64,000 nt of DNA from Bradyrhizobium sp. ORS 285 (lineage in GTDB: Bacteria > Pseudomonadota > Alphaproteobacteria > Rhizobiales > Xanthobacteraceae): positions 3,493,001 through 3,557,000 of the forward strand of contig NZ_LT859959.1 in the NCBI RefSeq assembly GCF_900176205.1, given 5' to 3'. Shown here piece by piece: positions 63,732 through 64,000 of this stretch. The position numbers were made by a program, and so were the translations under genes. Under the pieces are notes generated by a model, which saw nothing but the letters and a program-made list of their open reading frames with translations, made no database searches and was not told the DNA's origin. Within the stretch, counting starts at the first letter, position 1, and each line of letters starts with the position of its first letter.

Positions 63732-64000
63732 TTACTTCTTCGACGCGGCGTAGCGCGCCTTGGTCTCGGCATTCATCGGATAGAGGCCCGGCAGCACCGC
63801 GCCCTTGTTCACCTCGTCGACGATCCAGGCCTCCATGCGCTCCTGCTCCGGGCCCTCGGCGAGCACATGGTCGAGCATCGCCTGCGGGATCAGCACCGCG
63901 CCGTCCTGGTCGGCGACGATGACATCGTTCGGGAACACCGCGACGCCGCCGCAGCCGATCGCCTCGCCCCAGCCGACGAAGGTCAGGCCCGCGACAGACG
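63732..64000 (-). CDS. RraA-family protein (4-hydroxy-4-methyl-2-oxoglutarate aldolase-like), C-terminal part
   Basis: The frame runs off the right edge of the window. The visible end includes VGWGEAIGCGGVAVFPNDVI and VADQDGAVLIPQAMLDHVL, the usual RraA/HMG aldolase segment with Asp for the metal, and a basic C-terminus. RraA-like proteins are either RNase E inhibitors or class II pyruvate aldolases in aromatic degradation; the Asp-containing DQDG motif fits the aldolase group. The start codon is outside. The cupin gene follows after 27 bases. Confidence 0.85.
   Translation of the reverse strand, partial: SVAGLTFVGWGEAIGCGGVAVFPNDVIVADQDGAVLIPQAMLDHVLAEGPEQERMEAWIVDEVNKGAVLPGLYPMNAETKARYAASKK

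Overview
The window is a GC-rich, gene-dense piece of an alphaproteobacterial chromosome, most likely Bradyrhizobium or a close relative in the Nitrobacteraceae. Reasons: the ntrY-ntrX-hfq-hflX order; the D-Ala-D-Ala carboxypeptidase-tmk-holB-metG-tatD-metallohydrolase operon; an acdS/acdR-type pair; BA14K-like, LTXXQ and DUF2147 envelope proteins; and palindromic intergenic repeats of a kind I recall from Bradyrhizobium. There is no complete mobile element, CRISPR array or rRNA. One tRNA gene (Ser, UGA) is present.

Layout. 1-6.0 kb: end of an IclR-like regulator, then the NtrYX two-component system, hfq and hflX. 6.1-12 kb: a three-gene catabolic operon (AAHS-family transporter, FAD monooxygenase, thiamine-diphosphate enzyme) with a divergent LysR regulator, lying between hflX and mazG. 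12-19 kb: mazG, queC, an acidic protein with an internal repeat, a cobalt-type nitrile hydratase operon, a di-heme cytochrome c and a Tat-exported GH1 glycosidase. 19-27 kb: a BA14K-like protein, then a branched-chain-type ABC transporter with fused ATPases, flanked by two paralogous single-span coiled-coil proteins. 27.8-32.4 kb: a TRAP transporter with fused membrane subunits and an acyl-CoA ligase. 33-40.6 kb: the housekeeping tmk-holB-metG operon, where MetRS carries a 213-residue histone-H1-like tail. 40.7-48.6 kb: an epoxide hydrolase, a GNAT acetyltransferase, three phage-tail-collar paralogues and a frameshifted giant autotransporter with eight 90-residue Ig-like repeats. 48.7-52.3 kb: rlpA, two tiny hydrophobic ORFs, tRNA-Ser, a lower-GC hypothetical gene and an LTXXQ protein. 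52.7-58.2 kb: a sugar-type ABC operon ending in a 2-hydroxyacid dehydrogenase. 59-64 kb: a periplasmic cyclohexadienyl-dehydratase-like protein, a repeat cluster, acdS with its Lrp-type regulator, a DUF2147 protein, a cupin and the end of an RraA-family gene.

The genes fit a soil or plant-associated heterotroph that scavenges many organic acids, amides/nitriles, sugars and aromatics, and can lower plant ethylene by degrading ACC. The least explained parts are the block GNAT + three tail-collar proteins + Ig-repeat autotransporter, the histone-like tail on MetRS, the paired membrane coiled-coil paralogues, and the fused LivG-LivF ATPase whose first half has lost its ABC signature.
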